This document shows, in pieces, positions 36,651 to 48,362 of a stretch of DNA of 64,000 nt. How positions within the stretch are numbered: position 1 is the stretch's first letter; every line of letters starts with the position of its first letter. The notes beneath the pieces are model-generated. The model was given only the letters and a program-made list of their open reading frames with translations. It was not told the DNA's origin and did no database searches. Origin of the DNA: Epiperipatus broadwayi (taxonomy: Eukaryota; Onychophora; Udeonychophora; Euonychophora; Peripatidae); contig JAQFVV010000018.1 of assembly GCA_028023455.1 (NCBI GenBank), positions 9,196,771 to 9,260,770 on the forward strand, written 5' to 3'. The position numbers and the translations under genes are program-made.

Positions 36651-37627
36651 CTTTAGTATTATTCCTGCTATGATGTATTATTCTAAGTTTGCGATATGTT
36701 TAAAATAATGTCTCCAAAGAATTTGCAGATAAACTTAATTGATAAAATTTGTCTGCAAATCCTGTGGAGGCCTTATTTTAAACATACCACAAACTTAGAA
36801 TAATATGTTACTGGGAATAATACATTATAGCATTGTAATATGAAATTTCAGGAGTAAAAAAATTAATGGAGACATATATTCATTATGAAAAAAGGAAAAA
36901 AGACTTGATACTAAATAAAATAGGTACTTGTGAATCATGTCTCTTTATTATGGCACTCTGTGCTGCCAAAGCCATCCTTCCCCTCTCGACATAATACGGC
37001 ACTTTGCACCATCATATTCCACATATAATGCCAAACTTCAAATTAAAAAACAACAACATGTAATTTCCAATGATGAAGATATATTCATTATGACCAAAAG
37101 AAGAAATATGAAAAAAAAAAAAAACTGAAACATTTTTTTAAATGGCGAGCTGTAACAAAATTTTAATTTCCATTATTTTTTTTTTTTAAAAAAAAAAAAA
37201 GGTAAACTGTAAGATAAAATGGTACCTTTTGGCAAACTGTAAGTTTAGCCTTATATTTTAGATATCTTTTTTTAAAAAAACCCACAAATACAACTTTTAA
37301 CTGTAAATGCATATAAAATTTAGCAAAAAAAAACCACACAAATATAACAACTTTTATAGGTAAATGTATCTTTAAATAAAATAAAAAATATTTACAAATG
37401 ATGTGATACGTTTATATTGTGAAGGGAAAAAAGTCATAGTGACAGTACAAAATCTCACAGGTCAGCACGATTTACAACTTGGTGATCTTATTTATATATG
37501 AAAAGTTGACATGGATTAGTCGAGCCAGAATTTGGTTGCCATAACGGCATGAACCATAAATTTTGAATAAATATTTCCAGATAATAACGTCACCAGACTA
37601 ATACGACATAGCAGGAATAATACCAAA
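36651..37627. mobile_element. Candidate TIR element with palindromic left part
   Basis: CTTTAGTATTATTCCTGCTA at the left end recurs as its near-exact reverse complement at the right end (about 26 of 30 bases match over the longer stretch). The left part itself is a palindrome: 36,675-36,733 pairs with 36,751-36,810. The interior has no transposase; a GC-richer patch at 36,940-37,040 is not coding as far as I can tell. A target duplication is not clear, so the boundaries are provisional. Confidence 0.45.
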
Positions 37628-38087
37628 GAATCCAACAAAGTTGTATAGTATATTAATAGATAACCCCCAATGCATTTGGCAGTGTTACTAAAATTGACTT
37701 TGGGAAAAAGACAAACTTATATAATTAATATGTTTTAAATGGAAAGTAGATGGAGAATATATCACCCTATGTATAACAATAATGCTGTTTAAGAATTCTA
37801 ATTATAAGCAAAAGTAACCAGGTTGGAATTATTTTTTTATATTAAAGTTGCAAACCATTTATTTTTCATTCTTTGTTCATACCAGTTGTGTACTTTATCA
37901 AAAAAAAGTAGATAATCTATTTAATTAGATAACTAAATAAAAATTTATTCCTTATCTAGTATTAATTAAGAATTTATGTCTTATTGAGTAGTTCTATATA
38001 TAAAAACAAAAGAGATTAAATTTGGGAAAATTATTAATAAAATGATTCCAATTAGAAAATAATAAAAATGAGAAGAAAAAAAATATA
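37628..38087. other. AT-rich DNA without recognisable gene
   Basis: Nothing is recognised up to the target duplication of the Merlin-type element. Confidence 0.5.
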
Positions 38088-38354
38088 TTTTATTTGGTAC
38101 TTTCCAATTTTGCCCCATGCCACCACTTGAGGGTACTTATTTCCAATAGTCAGGGATAATTATACAGTTGCAGGAACTAATGTTTAATGAAAATAAATAA
38201 AACCACATAGTTGTGACTTGTGAATTTTTAAATTTATTGTATAAAAATACGACAAAATAATACGCTACAGCAAATCAGAATGCATTTCACAAATATGTGA
38301 TTACCTGCTCGCTAAAATCAAAAGCTGCATTGATTTTGTCTTTTTATGCTCAAG

Positions 38355-39245
38355 ATGAAGAGAATTTGTGATCTACCTGCCACAGAATGTGAGGCAGTGG
38401 AATTTTTTCAAAAAAACTGTATCCTGCCCTCTCAAAAATCTGCACCAACTGCCACGATATGAAATTGTACTTTGCCCAAACCCTGGAATGGTTATGTAAT
38501 TCAAAAGTCTGCCAACACCATGTAGCACTATATAAAAATACGTGATTTGAAGGCTATAAAATAATGTTTCTAACAGCCGTCCAGTTTATTTATTATTGGA
38601 GTACAGATACTATGACAATTGAATGTATAATACATGAATTGGATTTGTGCAAAGACACTACTGTTTCTTGGAACAGTTATCTAAGAAAAGTGTGCAAAGT
38701 AAGTTTATTGATTCGGCCATCATGCAAAATTGGAGGACCTGGAAAAATTGTAGAAGTCAATGAAAGACTTTTTACAAAACAAAAGAGAACCAACAAGGGA
38801 GAATACTCCTGCAACAGTGGTTATTCGGTGGTTTATGCAGAGAAACCAAAGAGTATTTTATTGTCACTGTTCCGTGTCAAACAGCATCCACTCTACTTGA
38901 TGCCATTCAACAAAATATAGCACAAGGATCAACAATTTATTCTGATTGTTGGAAGGCCACAAGGATCAACAATTTATTCTGATTGTTGGAAGGCCTATAA
39001 AACTGAAGAATTAAGAAAAGCAGAACTTGAACATTTTAAAATTAATCATAGTTTATAATTTTGTGGATCCTTCTACTGGGGCACATACCCAAAACATAAA
39101 GACTTTGGGGATAGTTAGATGGCATAATAAAAGACAGAGGGGAACTTCTCACAAACACATGGATTCCTATTTAGCTGAGTTCATGTGACAGCAATTGCAC
39201 CAAGAAGATTTATTTGTCACAATTTTAGAAGCCATTAGCAAAATT
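38355..39245 (+). pseudogene. Merlin (IS1016-type) transposase pseudogene
   Basis: In broken plus-strand frames this encodes, in order: an N-terminal segment ICDLPATECEAVEFFQK; a degraded zinc-ribbon-like region with C-x-D-M and C-x4-C; an LTAVQFIYYWS helix; GKIVEVNERLF, where active relatives have E-I-D-E, so the first catalytic aspartate is asparagine; IYSDCWKAY with the second aspartate; and a VDPSTGAHTQNIKTLG block, with lysine at the third acidic position. The same segments occur in the same order at 48,363-49,297. A 37-bp tandem duplication sits just before the IYSDCW motif and shifts the frame. The enzyme would cut and paste the element; this copy cannot. Confidence 0.75.
38921..38994. 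repeat. 37-bp tandem duplication inside the transposase
   Basis: CACAAGGATCAACAATTTAT and the following 17 bases are repeated at once from 38,958 with no visible difference. The length is not a multiple of three, so it is a frameshift by itself. It is recent relative to the decay of the gene. Confidence 0.9.
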
Positions 39246-39948
39246 GTAACTATTTTTTTTATTATTTTCATTTTGTTTTGTTTTTTACTTTAATAAAACA
39301 TTAGAATACAAAATTGTTTTCATCTTTTTTACTTTCACTTTCATTAAATGCTCCTGATTACACTATATACTACCAATATGTTAGTGATTATGTATTTTAT
39401 TTTGTTTTGTTTTTTTATTCTTTGATTAACCCATTAAATCCTAAGACACCATCTTTAATTTTAAAAAAAATTACAAGAAATATAATTTTTTATATATTTC
39501 CTATTTTATTACAGTAAATATAAATAAATATACATTGTGAGAAAGAGCAAACATGAAAGAATGTAATAAAGCTGATAAAATAGTCATTACCTATATAAAA
39601 AAAAAATGAGATTTTAAATACTTTTAAACATGTTTATTTTTACATTGGTTCACAAATTTTAAATTTTGAAAGTTATATGTTAAAATTCCAATTTCATAGA
39701 CAGTTTCATCACATTTGTCATAAAATGCTGAAAGAAATGATATATAATATGTCTTACTTGAAGTAATTTTTCAGTAAAAAAAATTATAAAAACAATGTGA
39801 TTGGTAACTTCCATTTTTACTAGCTGACCCAGATCCTGTTCTTCCATATCAGGGTATCTGCTAGAAATGTTTGGTTGTCCTTCCATGCAGGGTATCTGTT
39901 AAAAATATGTTTGGTTTTTAATGGGGAAAAAATAACAATAATAGTTTA
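39246..39948. other. AT-rich interior of the Merlin element
   Basis: About 39,262-39,370 resembles the right subterminal part at 42,955-43,060 (TTTTACTTTAAT, then TTAGAATACAAAATT, then CTTTCATTAAA). The rest shows no gene. Confidence 0.45.
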
Positions 39949-40420
39949 CAAGATATTATGCAAAGAGAACTTTAGTAAATTGTAATGTATTATAGTATTA
40001 TATATTAATTATTATATTATCATTAGTGAAAAATGGGGTATGACCTAAAATGTGTATTCTTTTCAAATAGAATGTATTCAAATAAATATCAAATAGTAAG
40101 AACAGCTTATGAGATATTATGCAGAGAACTTTAGTAAATTGTAGTATAATTATATTATTATATATTATTATATTATATTAGTGAAAAATGGGATGTGACC
40201 TAAAATGTGTATTCTTTTCGAATAAAATGTACTCAAATAAATATCAAACAGTAAGAACGGCTTATGAGATATTATGCAATGAGAACTTTAGTAAATTGTA
40301 ATATATTTAAAATATAATTAATTATTATATTATTGGGGAAGGGAGGGCCACCTAAAATATATATATTCTTTTCAAGTAAATAAAGTATACTCAAAAAATA
40401 AATATCAAACAAAAATTTCT
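39949..40420. repeat. Tandem repeat, three units of ~155-161 bp
   Basis: AGATATTATGCAAAGAGAAC-type starts lie at 39,951, 40,112 and 40,267. Each unit also has GTGAAAAATGG (altered in the third unit), ACCTAAAATGTGTATTCTTT (ATATAT for GTGT in the third unit) and AATAAATATCAAA. The units differ mainly in the length of the ATT-rich middle. Non-coding, satellite-like. Confidence 0.8.
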
Positions 40421-40536
40421 CTAAGATAAAATGAATAGAAATTAAGTAAAATCAATAAATGTCAAACTAAACAAATTTATTATGAGCACTGATCATATGT
40501 GTGTGGGCGAGATGATGTATGAAGTAGATGACTGAG

Positions 40537-40625
40537 GGTATGTGATAGAGTCTGGGTGTATGTTTTTATATCATTGAAATGTATTGTCTAAAATTATATA
40601 ACATATTTATTCTTTTTTATATATA
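40537..40625. repeat. Direct repeat, partner at 42,305-42,390
   Basis: The GAGTCTGG-TGTAT, TTTTTATATCATTGAAATGT and ATTATAT...TTTATTCTTTT blocks recur in the same orientation at 42,305-42,390. Just beside that second copy, 42,204-42,260 and 42,388-42,455 also resemble each other (AAAAAAAGTAATAAAAATA, AATTGAATACT). The repeats bracket the TIR element at 41,389-42,194, so a local duplication accompanied or preceded that insertion. Confidence 0.65.
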
Positions 40626-41388
40626 GTAATGGTATATAATATGCCGTTACATTATTTTAAAATTAAAATAAAAAGATCGTAAATAAAAATTGATTTATTA
40701 AAAAGAAAAAACTTAACTTAAAAACTGAAAATAAAAAAAGTTGTTTAACATATATATATATTCGCGTAGATGAAAAACTTTAAAAGTATTTTTTCTTTTT
40801 AAAATAAATATAAAAAAAAGTATTTGAACGTACTTTTTTATAAATAAAAAAAAAAAGTGAAGATAATATATATTTTTTAAAGTAACATAAATAAAAATGA
40901 AAACAGGTATTAATTAATTCCTGTAATCTCAAAATGGAAATGATTGTTTTTTTAATTAAACGAAAAGCAAACTAACCATTGGGGCTCATATATATTTAAA
41001 AAAAAGTCAGATAGGAGATAGATAAAGAAACTAAAGATTGACCAATGGAAGCACCAAGCCACAGCACGGACCAAAAGAGACTCTAGGATTAGTGACGTCT
41101 TGCTCGTTGGATCCGAAAATCTGCTGATAAGAGGCTAATAAAAATATAAAATGCAAAATAATTGTTGTCTTAGATGCTGACTATTAATCTACAGGCAAAC
41201 TATTAATCTACAAGTGGACTATACCTTCTATAAGCAAAATAAGTTAAAACTTAACTTTGAAGAAATCTGACTTAAAGAAAATTTCTAAATTAATTTTATG
41301 TGTAAATTAGCTAAATTAATAATCATTTCCATTTTTTTTTCTTTAATAATTTCATATTACTTAAATCATTTGAATGTATTTAAATTTA
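40626..41388. other. AT-rich DNA without recognisable gene
   Basis: A/T homopolymers dominate. A GC-richer patch at 41,035-41,125 has no interpretable frame. Confidence 0.45.
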
Positions 41389-42194
41389 GGTTGGGTGTGG
41401 ACAGCTATATAGATTCGTTAAGTTTATATTAGTTTAAGGGAAGGTTAATCTTGGGTTAATTGTTTCACAGTTAAATTGGGTTAATGGATTGGATATATTG
41501 GTGTAATTAGTAAATGTAGTATGAAGATCCGCTATGTGCAGGATCATCTTTATGCCGCATTTGGGAAAAGTAATCCCACTCTTATCGACCATCGGAAGCA
41601 GACATATTCCCTGCTCCTTGGATCACCCCTTTAGCCTATGGAATGGGATGATAAGTCAGCAAAAAGGACCGCAATCCCTTCCTATGGAGTTTTCTGTTTG
41701 TTTATTTTATTGTTCTTCTCGCCAGACAGATGTAACATTCCTGTACTGGACGAGAGATAATTTCTGCTATATAACCATGCTTTTCAGATGTGTATTCCTG
41801 ACAGTATGGTACTGTGCTGTCATATTCATGCTGTATTGAATACATCGATGTATCGGATGGATTGGCGTTAGTTTGACTGCAAACTTTTGGCCTAAGGTTA
41901 AATAAGGGCTATAGAATATTTTCTTTTCCGAACAAATCCGTATAGCGTATCTATACTCAACATTATAAAACAAACTCTTATTAAAATCCATCTGTGCGAA
42001 TTTATAAAACTTAAATATAAAAATAATAACAAATTTAAGATCATCTTTATTCCTCAATTTTTAAATATATATGTAAAAATGAGATCTTAACAGTACCTAT
42101 CTGCCTACTATATAAATTTTCCAGGTTCGAATGGCCTGGTGGCGCCCTGTACGGCAGATATGGGAAGACACCAACTATCTGTTACACCCCAACC
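41389..42194. mobile_element. Candidate TIR element inside the Merlin element
   Basis: The left end GGTTGGGTGTGGACAG matches the reverse complement of the right end CTGTTACACCCCAACC, apart from small differences. The flanks TTTA and CTTATA allow a short TTA duplication but do not prove one. The interior is markedly less AT-rich than its surroundings (41,520-41,880) and holds an unrecognised 101-codon frame without a known domain. The TGT...ACA ends could also be read as LTR ends, so the class is open. Confidence 0.4.
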
Positions 42195-43224
42195 CTTATA
42201 ATATATTTAATTATATATAAAAAAAGTAATAAAAATAGGTAATAAAACTAATTGAATACTGAAATAAAATAATATATTCTGCCTATGGCACTAAATATAC
42301 ATATATGATCGAGTCTGGATGTATATATTTTTATATCATTGAAATGTATTATCTAAAATTATATAGAATATTTATTCTTTTCTAGATATATTTAATTATA
42401 ATAAAAAAAAGTAATAAAAAAATAAGTAATAAAAGTAATTGAATACTTATAGCGTCTGTTTCAAATTTGAATTTCCTGAGGTATTAGATGTGATATCCAC
42501 AGTTGTCCTTGCAGATAAAAAATTATTCCAATCCTTTTTTTTTTTTGACATTACAGCTTCCAAATCCTTTTTTTTTACATTGCAGCTTCCAAATAGCTTG
42601 AAAATTAGCTTCTAGCAAAAGAGCTTACAAATACACATGACCACATTCATATCCACATCAAGTGGTAAGAGAATGCAATTCAGCTGTAAAAAAGATTTCC
42701 CATTAAAAAAATCTAAAAAAAATTAAAAATTGTATTTTAGAAAAAAAATCATTCAAAAATCCAAATTTCATCGGGGGAAAAAAAAAAGCTCATTTGAAAC
42801 GTAATAAAATGGTGGACCGAATGGTCTGAGATCAAGTGTACGATTTACCAATACTGTGTAAACTCAGTTGAAATTCTCAATTTTTGAACAGGGACACATC
42901 GGACTCCTTAAATACCAAATTATTGTTTATTTCAGTATATTAATTAGTACTTAAGTTTTTTGTTTTGTCTTTTACTTTAATTAAATGTTAGAATACAAAA
43001 TTATTATTCGGTCTTTTTTACTTCGACTTTCATTAAACATTAGTCCCTGCAACTGTATAATTATCTCAAGACTGTTGGAAATAAGTGTCCTCAAGCGGTG
43101 GCATGGGCAAAATCGGAAAGTACCTTTTATTTAATTTTTTTTTAAAGATAATGGGAAAAAATATATAATTAGTTAAAACTAATTTAACCAGATTTGTTGT
43201 ATGTAATTTCGGATAGCAACGAAT

Positions 43225-43775
43225 AAAAAGTTGTACTAGATACAAGTTTTTAGTTTTTGTTTTACAGAGAAAGTTGTCTTGTTTTAAAAAAGTTGTAATG
43301 TCGCGGTCAAGGATTTTAGTCATCCCAACCAGGAAAACTCTGTTTAACAGCATTCCAGAAAGATAAGCTGGTTAGAATAGCATTTTCAGTTATTTAAGAA
43401 GAATCTAAGTTGTGAATTATTAACAGCAGTAAATATGGAAATCCTTGCAAAAACTAAAAATCTCACTATGCTGGAATGATAAACTTTATTAATATATTGG
43501 TCAATTAAACCTGGAACCTGTCAATGCCTAATTTCAAGTGTGCCATTCCTGCTGCACCAACTGCTAATGAACTAAAACAAGCAGTGTCTGTTACCTTTCA
43601 CCTGATTTTTGTCAGCCTAACCATGATGAATGCAAACCCAGAGAAGAATTTTTAAAAAAAGCCTTAAATTTTCCTGATATATACTGTCTTATAGATTAAT
43701 TTTCAAAAGGGTTTGAACTTATTTGTAATCAACTACAGGATAAAAATCAGAATTCTGATGATCTGGTAAGACCCA
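43225..43775 (+). pseudogene. Degraded coding-like stretch, unrecognised
   Basis: Just outside the Merlin element, a TTTTTGTTTTACAG acceptor-like site is followed by a frame of about 32 codons (starting RKLSCFKK). After several interruptions a further frame of about 35 codons (with DECKPREEFLKK) follows. A stop, more coding-like peptide, then a DDL/GTAAGA donor-like site end it at about 43,768. The cysteine-containing, non-repetitive peptides and the GC-richer composition suggest decayed exons or a processed or transposon gene. I recognise no family. Stops in all frames argue against an active gene. Confidence 0.3.
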
Positions 43776-46214
43776 TTTTTATTTAGAATAAAAGGTCTTT
43801 ACAAAAAATAATAATTATAACAAAAATTAAAATTAATATTAATTATCAGAATAATTTTTAACACTTTTTTTTTAAATATATATTTAAATGTTTTTTAACA
43901 TAATTTTTTGAAAGTTAGAACAAATACAATTTATAATTAATTTCTGATTCAATGACTAATATTTAATATTTATTATAACTTGCATATTTCTGTTTATAGA
44001 TTGATTTATATTTTTTACCCATTTTTTATGTACTATTAAGATTATAGATTGGTATTAGTTACTAATAATAATAATTATATGACTGTTCTATATTGGATAT
44101 AAGCATAATGGAACTCATAAGTTGAATTCAATTTAGTTAAATAAATTTCCTCTGATATACATACCTGCCTAAATATATATATATATTTTTATGTATTGGA
44201 TTCATTCAAAAGTTTAATATAAGAAGTGAAATATTGTAAATGTATAAATAATTTTTTTTTATTATATTTATATTATTTTAAATATAGTTGTTCATTTCTC
44301 TCTCTCATTTCAAAGTTAGTTAAGTATAGCTTTTACACATATCCTGCGCTGCAATGTCATGTTTTCTGAGCTAGTAGTGGGTGAACAGAGGGGCTAACAT
44401 CTAAGAAGCTAGGGAGAGAATTTATACTAGCCTGTAGATGTTTTTCATTTTAGAGATGATACTCTAATCTGCAAATAGCAAATATGTTATAAATAAATAA
44501 ATAACATCTATAATAGTAAGGAATAGACCCTCTTTATATTAGGGCATGTTTGAAGGGAATAATGGCCAGGAAATATGACTAGATATCAAGTCTGACCATC
44601 ATTATTTAGGATATTAAGTTCAAAGACAGTCAGTGTTGTTATTCCTAATGCCCATTTACAATTGAGTTTAAATCCTCATACATTTGTATATTGAAATGTA
44701 TTGTAACAGTCCAGCCTTTCCACCAGAAGAGGGGAAAATGCATCTAACTACAGTCGGACCTAGGGTCTTCAGATAGGATGCTAGGAATAACATGATAAAG
44801 TAACTAACCAATGACCATATCCACCTCCAATGGGCTAGCTCTTAGCTTACTCATTAAATCTAGATACAATTTAGGCCAATTCATCCATACCTTACCCCTC
44901 TTTCAGATTCCATTACACCTCAGTATTCAAACCCAGGGAGAATGTTGCCTTTGGTTCTTTTCGGGGATGAATTTACTTTATGCAGCAACTAAATTTTTTT
45001 ATTGGCTTAAGATACATCAAACCCTATTGCTCTTATATATTATAATATATGTGTGTGCATATATATACTTAGTTAAGTAAATTGATGAGCGAGTGTCATG
45101 AACGAGTTTAATAAACTAGAGGCCAATTTGATTTAAAATGCATTAACAAATTTTATTAATAACAGATAAAAATTGAAATTCTATTCACATAACAAAGATA
45201 TGCTTATATGTGTCCCATGTGCATCCCTACCATTTCAATAACTAAATTATTCATTACACCAACCCATGCCCCTGGTAGATATGCATTAAGACACTCCCTA
45301 TTTACAAAGTCAATAAGGTTAGCTAAGATACAAAAATAAAAAATTATTTCATCGACTTAACAATTGCGAATCTAACTAACTATTTACAAGATTATATTTC
45401 AATATGTCCAATAGCTCCATGAACCAATTTCTGCTGGAGAGATCTCCTTTGAGACCCCCCCCCCCCATGTACAATTTTCCTGAAGTAGACCGAAAAAGGC
45501 TTTCACACAAGAATGTTAGTCATTCACACCGAATAAACTGAATGTAAGAATTTTAGTTAAACATAAACAAACAACATATACTGTCCTGTATTAGTGCGTG
45601 TAAATTAACATGGACGAGTACCAAAATTCTTACCTCATCCCATATTAAGTGATGATAATGATGATGACCGAATGTCAAGTCACTGTAGAGGGGTTTGCCC
45701 TAAATTTTATTTATGAAAACAAAAAAAAAAGATTTTCTAACTTAATAAACCTTCCCTCCCCTGTACTACGTTAACTCTTATTGCAATGGACTCTTCCGAC
45801 TGCAAATATGCTGTTTCCAAGTACAAGAGTAATGAAAGTAGAACTTTACAAATATATATATAACATAATAATTTTGATCTCGTTTAAATCCTCCTGATTA
45901 AAATCTGTAATTTCACTGTTAATGTCCCTCATGGATACAGTCCGTTCCGGTAAATTCTGTATCATTTACCCAGACTCTCCAGCAATACGCTTGAATGAGG
46001 GTGTTTCCATTCCGAACATCGCTCTCTTCCTGGATATACTCGAACACATTGGATAAGGTGTTAGATGTTATTTATTGGAGCAAGTTAGATCATTACATTT
46101 TATGGCAATTAAGGTAGTCCTTCCAACCCTATGTCACATTTATCTAACCAGTGTACCCTGTATAATAATTTATAAAGTAGAATTAAATTTTACTCAGTTT
46201 ATTATCTGGTATTT
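43776..46214. other. AT-rich DNA with a GC-richer block
   Basis: No gene is recognised. From 44,702 the sequence TGTAACAG opens a less AT-rich block, and the same octamer starts the nested element at 10,405 read on the minus strand. I could not find a matching end or target duplication, so an LTR is not called. A run of 13 C bases lies near 45,453. Confidence 0.4.
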
Positions 46215-46490
46215 AATAATCAAAAAAGCAAGTCATATATAATGTGACATTACTTTTATAAGCTTGTATTTACAAAAATGTAATACAGAGAGCGTACCAA
46301 TAGCTCAAACAAGCGCTTAATTGATAAGTCCGGGAAGAGAAAATATTTAAAATCTCTATCTGGAACATTCCTATCTCCAGACCAATTGTTTTCATGATGC
46401 CATAAGCTTGAAACCAGTTGGTCTGGAGATAGGAATGTTCCAAATAGAGATTTTAAATATTTTCTCTTACTGTACTTATCTAGTATTTAA
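46215..46490. repeat. Palindromic repeat, family B copy 1
   Basis: GGTCTGGAGATAGGAATGTTC on the right (from 46,419) is the reverse complement of 46,362-46,382 on the left, and the pairing extends through the AAAATCTC...TTTTCTCTT parts to arms of about 70 bp. The left side continues into TACCAATAGCTCAAACAAGC and a CTTGTATTTACAA block that also occur, inverted, at 53,780-53,900. It is therefore a member of the family seen there. Non-coding. Confidence 0.75.
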
Positions 46491-46625
46491 TAAGTTTATG
46501 CAAAAGAAAATTCTACCTCATTGTTCTGAATATGTACTGGTGATAAAACATTCCCTTTTCTTTTTGTTCGAACAGTCTTTTGTCTCTATTTATTGATGCA
46601 AAATTTTAAAACATTTACACCATTA

Positions 46626-47973
46626 CCCCGCTTAGCGATGGCAATTGGTTCTCCAAAACTCATCGTTAATCAAGAATATCATATACAAAATATGTATTTA
46701 TAATGGGGGTCTATCTGAGAAAAAATTGGTCAGTTCCAGTTGATGTAAAATATCCACATTGGTTTCCAAGCTCAAAGATTTTTTGATGGCAATGATGACT
46801 AAATACGGTATCTAAAAGAAAAGTTTTATATCACTAGGAAAAAATATATATATTTATATGTATTTAAAAAGAATGGGGAAGTATGGAGGTGTTTATTATA
46901 TCTATATTTTCACTGTTTAAAAAGTACAGTACAGCAAAAAGAAAGAGAAAGTGAAACTAAATTTGAATTTAGGAGTTTTTATATTCTTCTGCAGAAGTTT
47001 TTCATCGTAATGAAAAAAAATCCATACTGAAGTGCTCTTTTTTAAAATTTGTATTACAGTACTGTACATTTATTACTTATGTGAAATTATTCAAATTAAA
47101 AAACAATGTTTAATTATAAATTATTTCATTGAACATAAAGACAGTCAACTTTAGAAAAAAAAAATCAACTTATTTTAAAAGAAAAAAAAATGTTTTAATT
47201 TTCTAAAACATATGCCAAGTTTATTTTTCTCACTGTATATTTTTACTAATGTAATAGTGCCTCCTTGCCCTCTGCTCGTGCAGAAAAATTATTTATTAAC
47301 ACTTAGTATTTTAAATGCAATCTGTTTTTCTTTTTAATTTTTTTTTTCGAATTCAACATTCTCATTTTAAAATGTTATTTTTCTTTTGATTTGAAAGCAC
47401 TTGGGTGTATGTAATGAAGGAACACACACATGCAATTTAATATTAGTATTTTCCTGAAAGTTTGTGATGATGTATTTTAGTTGTACTGTTTTCATCATCT
47501 AATATAAGTGTTGAATGTCTAGAAAAATTAAACTTTATTTAAATAATCCAAGTACTGTACATTATATTTAAATAAAGTTTAATTTTTCTAAAGACATTCA
47601 ACACTTATATGTATACGACATTATAGATTCAGTAATTATATATATATTAAATTTATACCTTTTATAATCAAAATACTGAATGTAGCACTAACATTGTGCT
47701 TTATGAATAAAACATTGTATGTGCTATACAATTACAGCAAAGTATGTGTATACGTATTACAGTAATGTACTTTTGCTTTCGGATAAAATCTATTTAAAAT
47801 ACAAATTCTCTGATGTCATCAGTGATGCAAAATTCAAGATGGCGTCAAAAAAAAAATTTTAATTTTTTTATGATCGTTATAGCGAATAATCGATTGTACA
47901 TCGAAGTAGTGGGTACAAATTGATGATGATCGCTATTGCGAAATATCGTTAAGTAGACAATCGCTAAGCGGGG
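46626..47973. mobile_element. Tigger/pogo-like non-autonomous DNA transposon
   Basis: Left end CCCCGCTTAGCGATGG and right end ATCGCTAAGCGGGG form terminal inverted repeats, with further CGTTAA/TCGTTA subterminal similarity. TA flanks both ends (46,624-46,625 and 47,974-47,975). CGCTTAGCGA-type ends with TA duplication are characteristic of pogo/Tigger elements. No transposase frame is present in the 1.35 kb. An internal hairpin lies at 47,502-47,609. Confidence 0.7.
47502..47609. repeat. Long hairpin inside the Tigger-like element
   Basis: 47,502-47,546 and 47,563-47,609 are near-perfect inverted copies (AAGTGTTGAATGTCT with AGACATTCAACACTT, and AAACTTTATTTAAAT with its complement). The loop is about 16 bases. 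Transcription through it would give a stable stem of over 40 pairs. Confidence 0.85.
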
Positions 47974-47975
47974 TA

Positions 47976-48262
47976 AAGATGTACTTTTTTTTATTCAAAA
48001 ACAAATACAAAAAACTTTTTTTTTTAAACATTTTTTTTTTGGATTTACTGGGCGTTCAATTTTTATTTTTAAAACATAACTATCTCTTTTTTTGGAATTA
48101 TTTTGATTTTTTTCTTTTTTTAAAACATTTACTTTTTTTATTCAGAAACAAATACATAAAACTTTTTTTTAAAACATTCTTTGTTTGGATTTACCAGGTG
48201 TTGAATTTTTATTTTTAAAACATAATTTTTTTTGTTCCAATTTACTTTTTTTTTTTCTAACA
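47976..48262. repeat. T-rich tandem duplication, unit ~147 bp
   Basis: TTATTCAAAAACAAATAC, AAACTTTTTTTTT, GGATTTACTGGGCGTTCAAT and TTTTATTTTTAAAACATAA recur in the same order about 147 bases later with a few changes. The duplication adjoins the right edge of the Tigger-like element. Confidence 0.75.
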
Positions 48263-48362
48263 AAACATTTCATTATTTTTAAAATAACATTTGCATAACA
48301 AAAAAAAAACACTGATTTCATATATATACAAACAATTCACCTCTTCTAAGATAGCACAGAAG

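Larger units (their letters stand above)
38096..43124 (+). mobile_element. Merlin-type DNA transposon, enlarged and decayed
   Basis: The left end GGTACTTTCCAATTTTGCCC continues for about 100 bp as an inverted copy of the right end, which finishes GGAAAGTACC at 43,124. The bases outside are identical, TTTTATTT at 38,088-38,095 and 43,125-43,132, the 8-bp target duplication expected of Merlin. A Merlin transposase pseudogene lies near the left end. The span of 5 kb is large for the family. Internal tandem repeats and a separate TIR element account for some of it. A second, partial copy of the right subterminal sequence occurs at about 39,262-39,370, so a composite of two Merlin copies is possible. 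Confidence 0.7.

Noticed and set aside
42130-42190. GGTTCGAAT box-B-like word near 42,123
   Set aside because: The surrounding bases do not give an A box or tRNA arms. It is better explained as part of the TIR element end region.
44702-46150. Possible LTR starting TGTAACAG
   Set aside because: The start resembles the nested element at 10,405 read in reverse, but I found no matching CA end, no target duplication and no second copy.
47979-48218. 79-codon F/L-rich frame
   Set aside because: It comes from T-rich tandem repeats. No real membrane protein is implied.
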